From Glandiceps talaboti (Eukaryota > Hemichordata > Enteropneusta > Spengelidae): 64,000 nucleotides of DNA. The stretch lies in NCBI RefSeq assembly GCF_964340395.1, contig NC_135549.1:30856832-30920831 (forward strand), given 5' to 3'. Shown here in pieces: positions 63,253 to 64,000 of the stretch. How positions within the stretch are numbered: the stretch's first letter is position 1; every line of letters begins with the position of its first letter. Below the pieces are notes generated by a model. That model worked only from the letters and a program-made list of their open reading frames with translations, was not told the origin of the DNA and searched no databases. A program made the position numbers and the translations under genes.

Positions 63253-64000
63253 AACGACATATTTGTTGAAGAGAGTTTTTTTTTAAGTTACACATAAATA
63301 GTTTAGTGGTTTCTCTGTATAGCATTCTGTCTGATTGATGGGTGATTCTGGGATATATTCACATCGCTGAGGAAAAGATGAGAAGGAAACAAATATGAAC
63401 ATGAACAATGTTCAACTCAAATTACCAACAAATATAAAATAACGTATGATATAACGTAGGGTACTATGGGATATGAAGATTTTTTAACAGTGACAAAATC
63501 ATTTCTGATCACGGGAAACAATTTTAGATTTAAAAATCACTTGGCAGTATTATTCAGTTGTCGATTCTCGGTGTAAAATTATTGGTGAGGATGTTATTTT
63601 CTAGTGAACTGGTGTATTATACAATTATGCTAATATTTTTTTATTTTTTACCTTTCTTACCAATTGTTCATATTGATTTGCTTAAAGAAGTTCACTAGGT
63701 ACAATATCTGCAATTTCTGCAGCTATTCGAATGATAACTGGGGTGAAATGGATAACAAAGAGTGTACTTTGTTAAAAATCGGGGGCAGTATATGTTCAAA
63801 TTTATTGGCTTTGATACGTGCAGCGTTCCACTCATATCCGTCATATTGTAATATTATTATTACACCAAAATATCATGTCGTCTAAGATCAATGCCCTTTA
63901 AATTACTCCTACCTTTACTCTGAATATCTGTCGTCATGTTGTAGAATAACTGTTTCAACTCTCTTGGAAAATTACTCGTGAATTATCGTAATAGATACAG

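Larger units (their letters stand above)
60908..63937 (-). pseudogene. Decayed duplicate of the seven-exon gene (copy B)
   Basis: Counterpart exons: 63937-63913, 63737-63661, 63366-63292, 62892-62753, 62577-62363, 61641-61504, 60985-60908. It shares copy A's in-frame TGA in exon 4. It also has a TAA in exon 2 (A has TCA), loss of the AG acceptor before exon 5 (CAT for CAG), insertions of 4 and 10 bp in exon 5, and a weak GTGATT donor there. Exon 6 has the same length as in A, and more than half of its base changes are synonymous (six against four), so it decayed only after a period of constraint. A LINE piece lies in intron 3 and the exon 6 acceptor has been expanded into an array. Confidence 0.75.

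Overview
The window is intron-rich, AT-rich animal nuclear DNA. It has GT-AG introns, small exons, many minisatellites, CR1/L2-type LINE pieces and hAT-type non-autonomous DNA elements. The proteins resemble metazoan orthologues, which suggests an invertebrate bilaterian (deuterostome or lophotrochozoan). The species cannot be fixed from sequence alone.

Layout. (1) 1-11.4 kb: the first coding exon of a C12orf56-like gene (minus, 3472-3726) with a small promoter area; the rest is intergenic with simple repeats and minisatellites. (2) 11.4-23.8 kb, minus strand: a complete six-exon CBLL1/Hakai gene (E3 ubiquitin ligase, about 458 aa). Its introns hold a 30-bp minisatellite of about 50 units, a 59-bp minisatellite and a 5'-truncated LINE. 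(3) 23.77-24.06 kb: a compact head-to-head promoter between Hakai and the next gene. (4) 24.06-48.48 kb, plus strand: a complete 26-exon USP19 gene (deubiquitinase, about 1317 aa; all exon phases close without a break). It has two CS domains, a split USP catalytic domain, a UBL-like segment, a MYND finger and a C-terminus ending MDDVD. (5) 48.5-54.9 kb: USP19 3' region and intergenic minisatellites. (6) 55-64 kb, minus strand: a tandem duplication of an unrecognised seven-exon gene. The left copy is intact except for one in-frame TGA. The right copy is a decayed pseudogene that shares the same TGA.

The most striking pattern is that tandem repeats repeatedly grow out of splice junctions. At seven USP19 exon borders, and at one border of the pseudogene, the adjoining intron carries extra copies of the exon edge plus its splice site. 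Copies range from near-identical 54-55-bp arrays to decayed pseudo-exons. Other points of interest are an in-frame intron-like 18-nt stretch in Hakai's zinc finger, a nearly identical inverted pair of 1.87-kb hAT-type elements with perfect 8-bp target duplications, and an E3 ligase and a deubiquitinase sharing one short promoter region.
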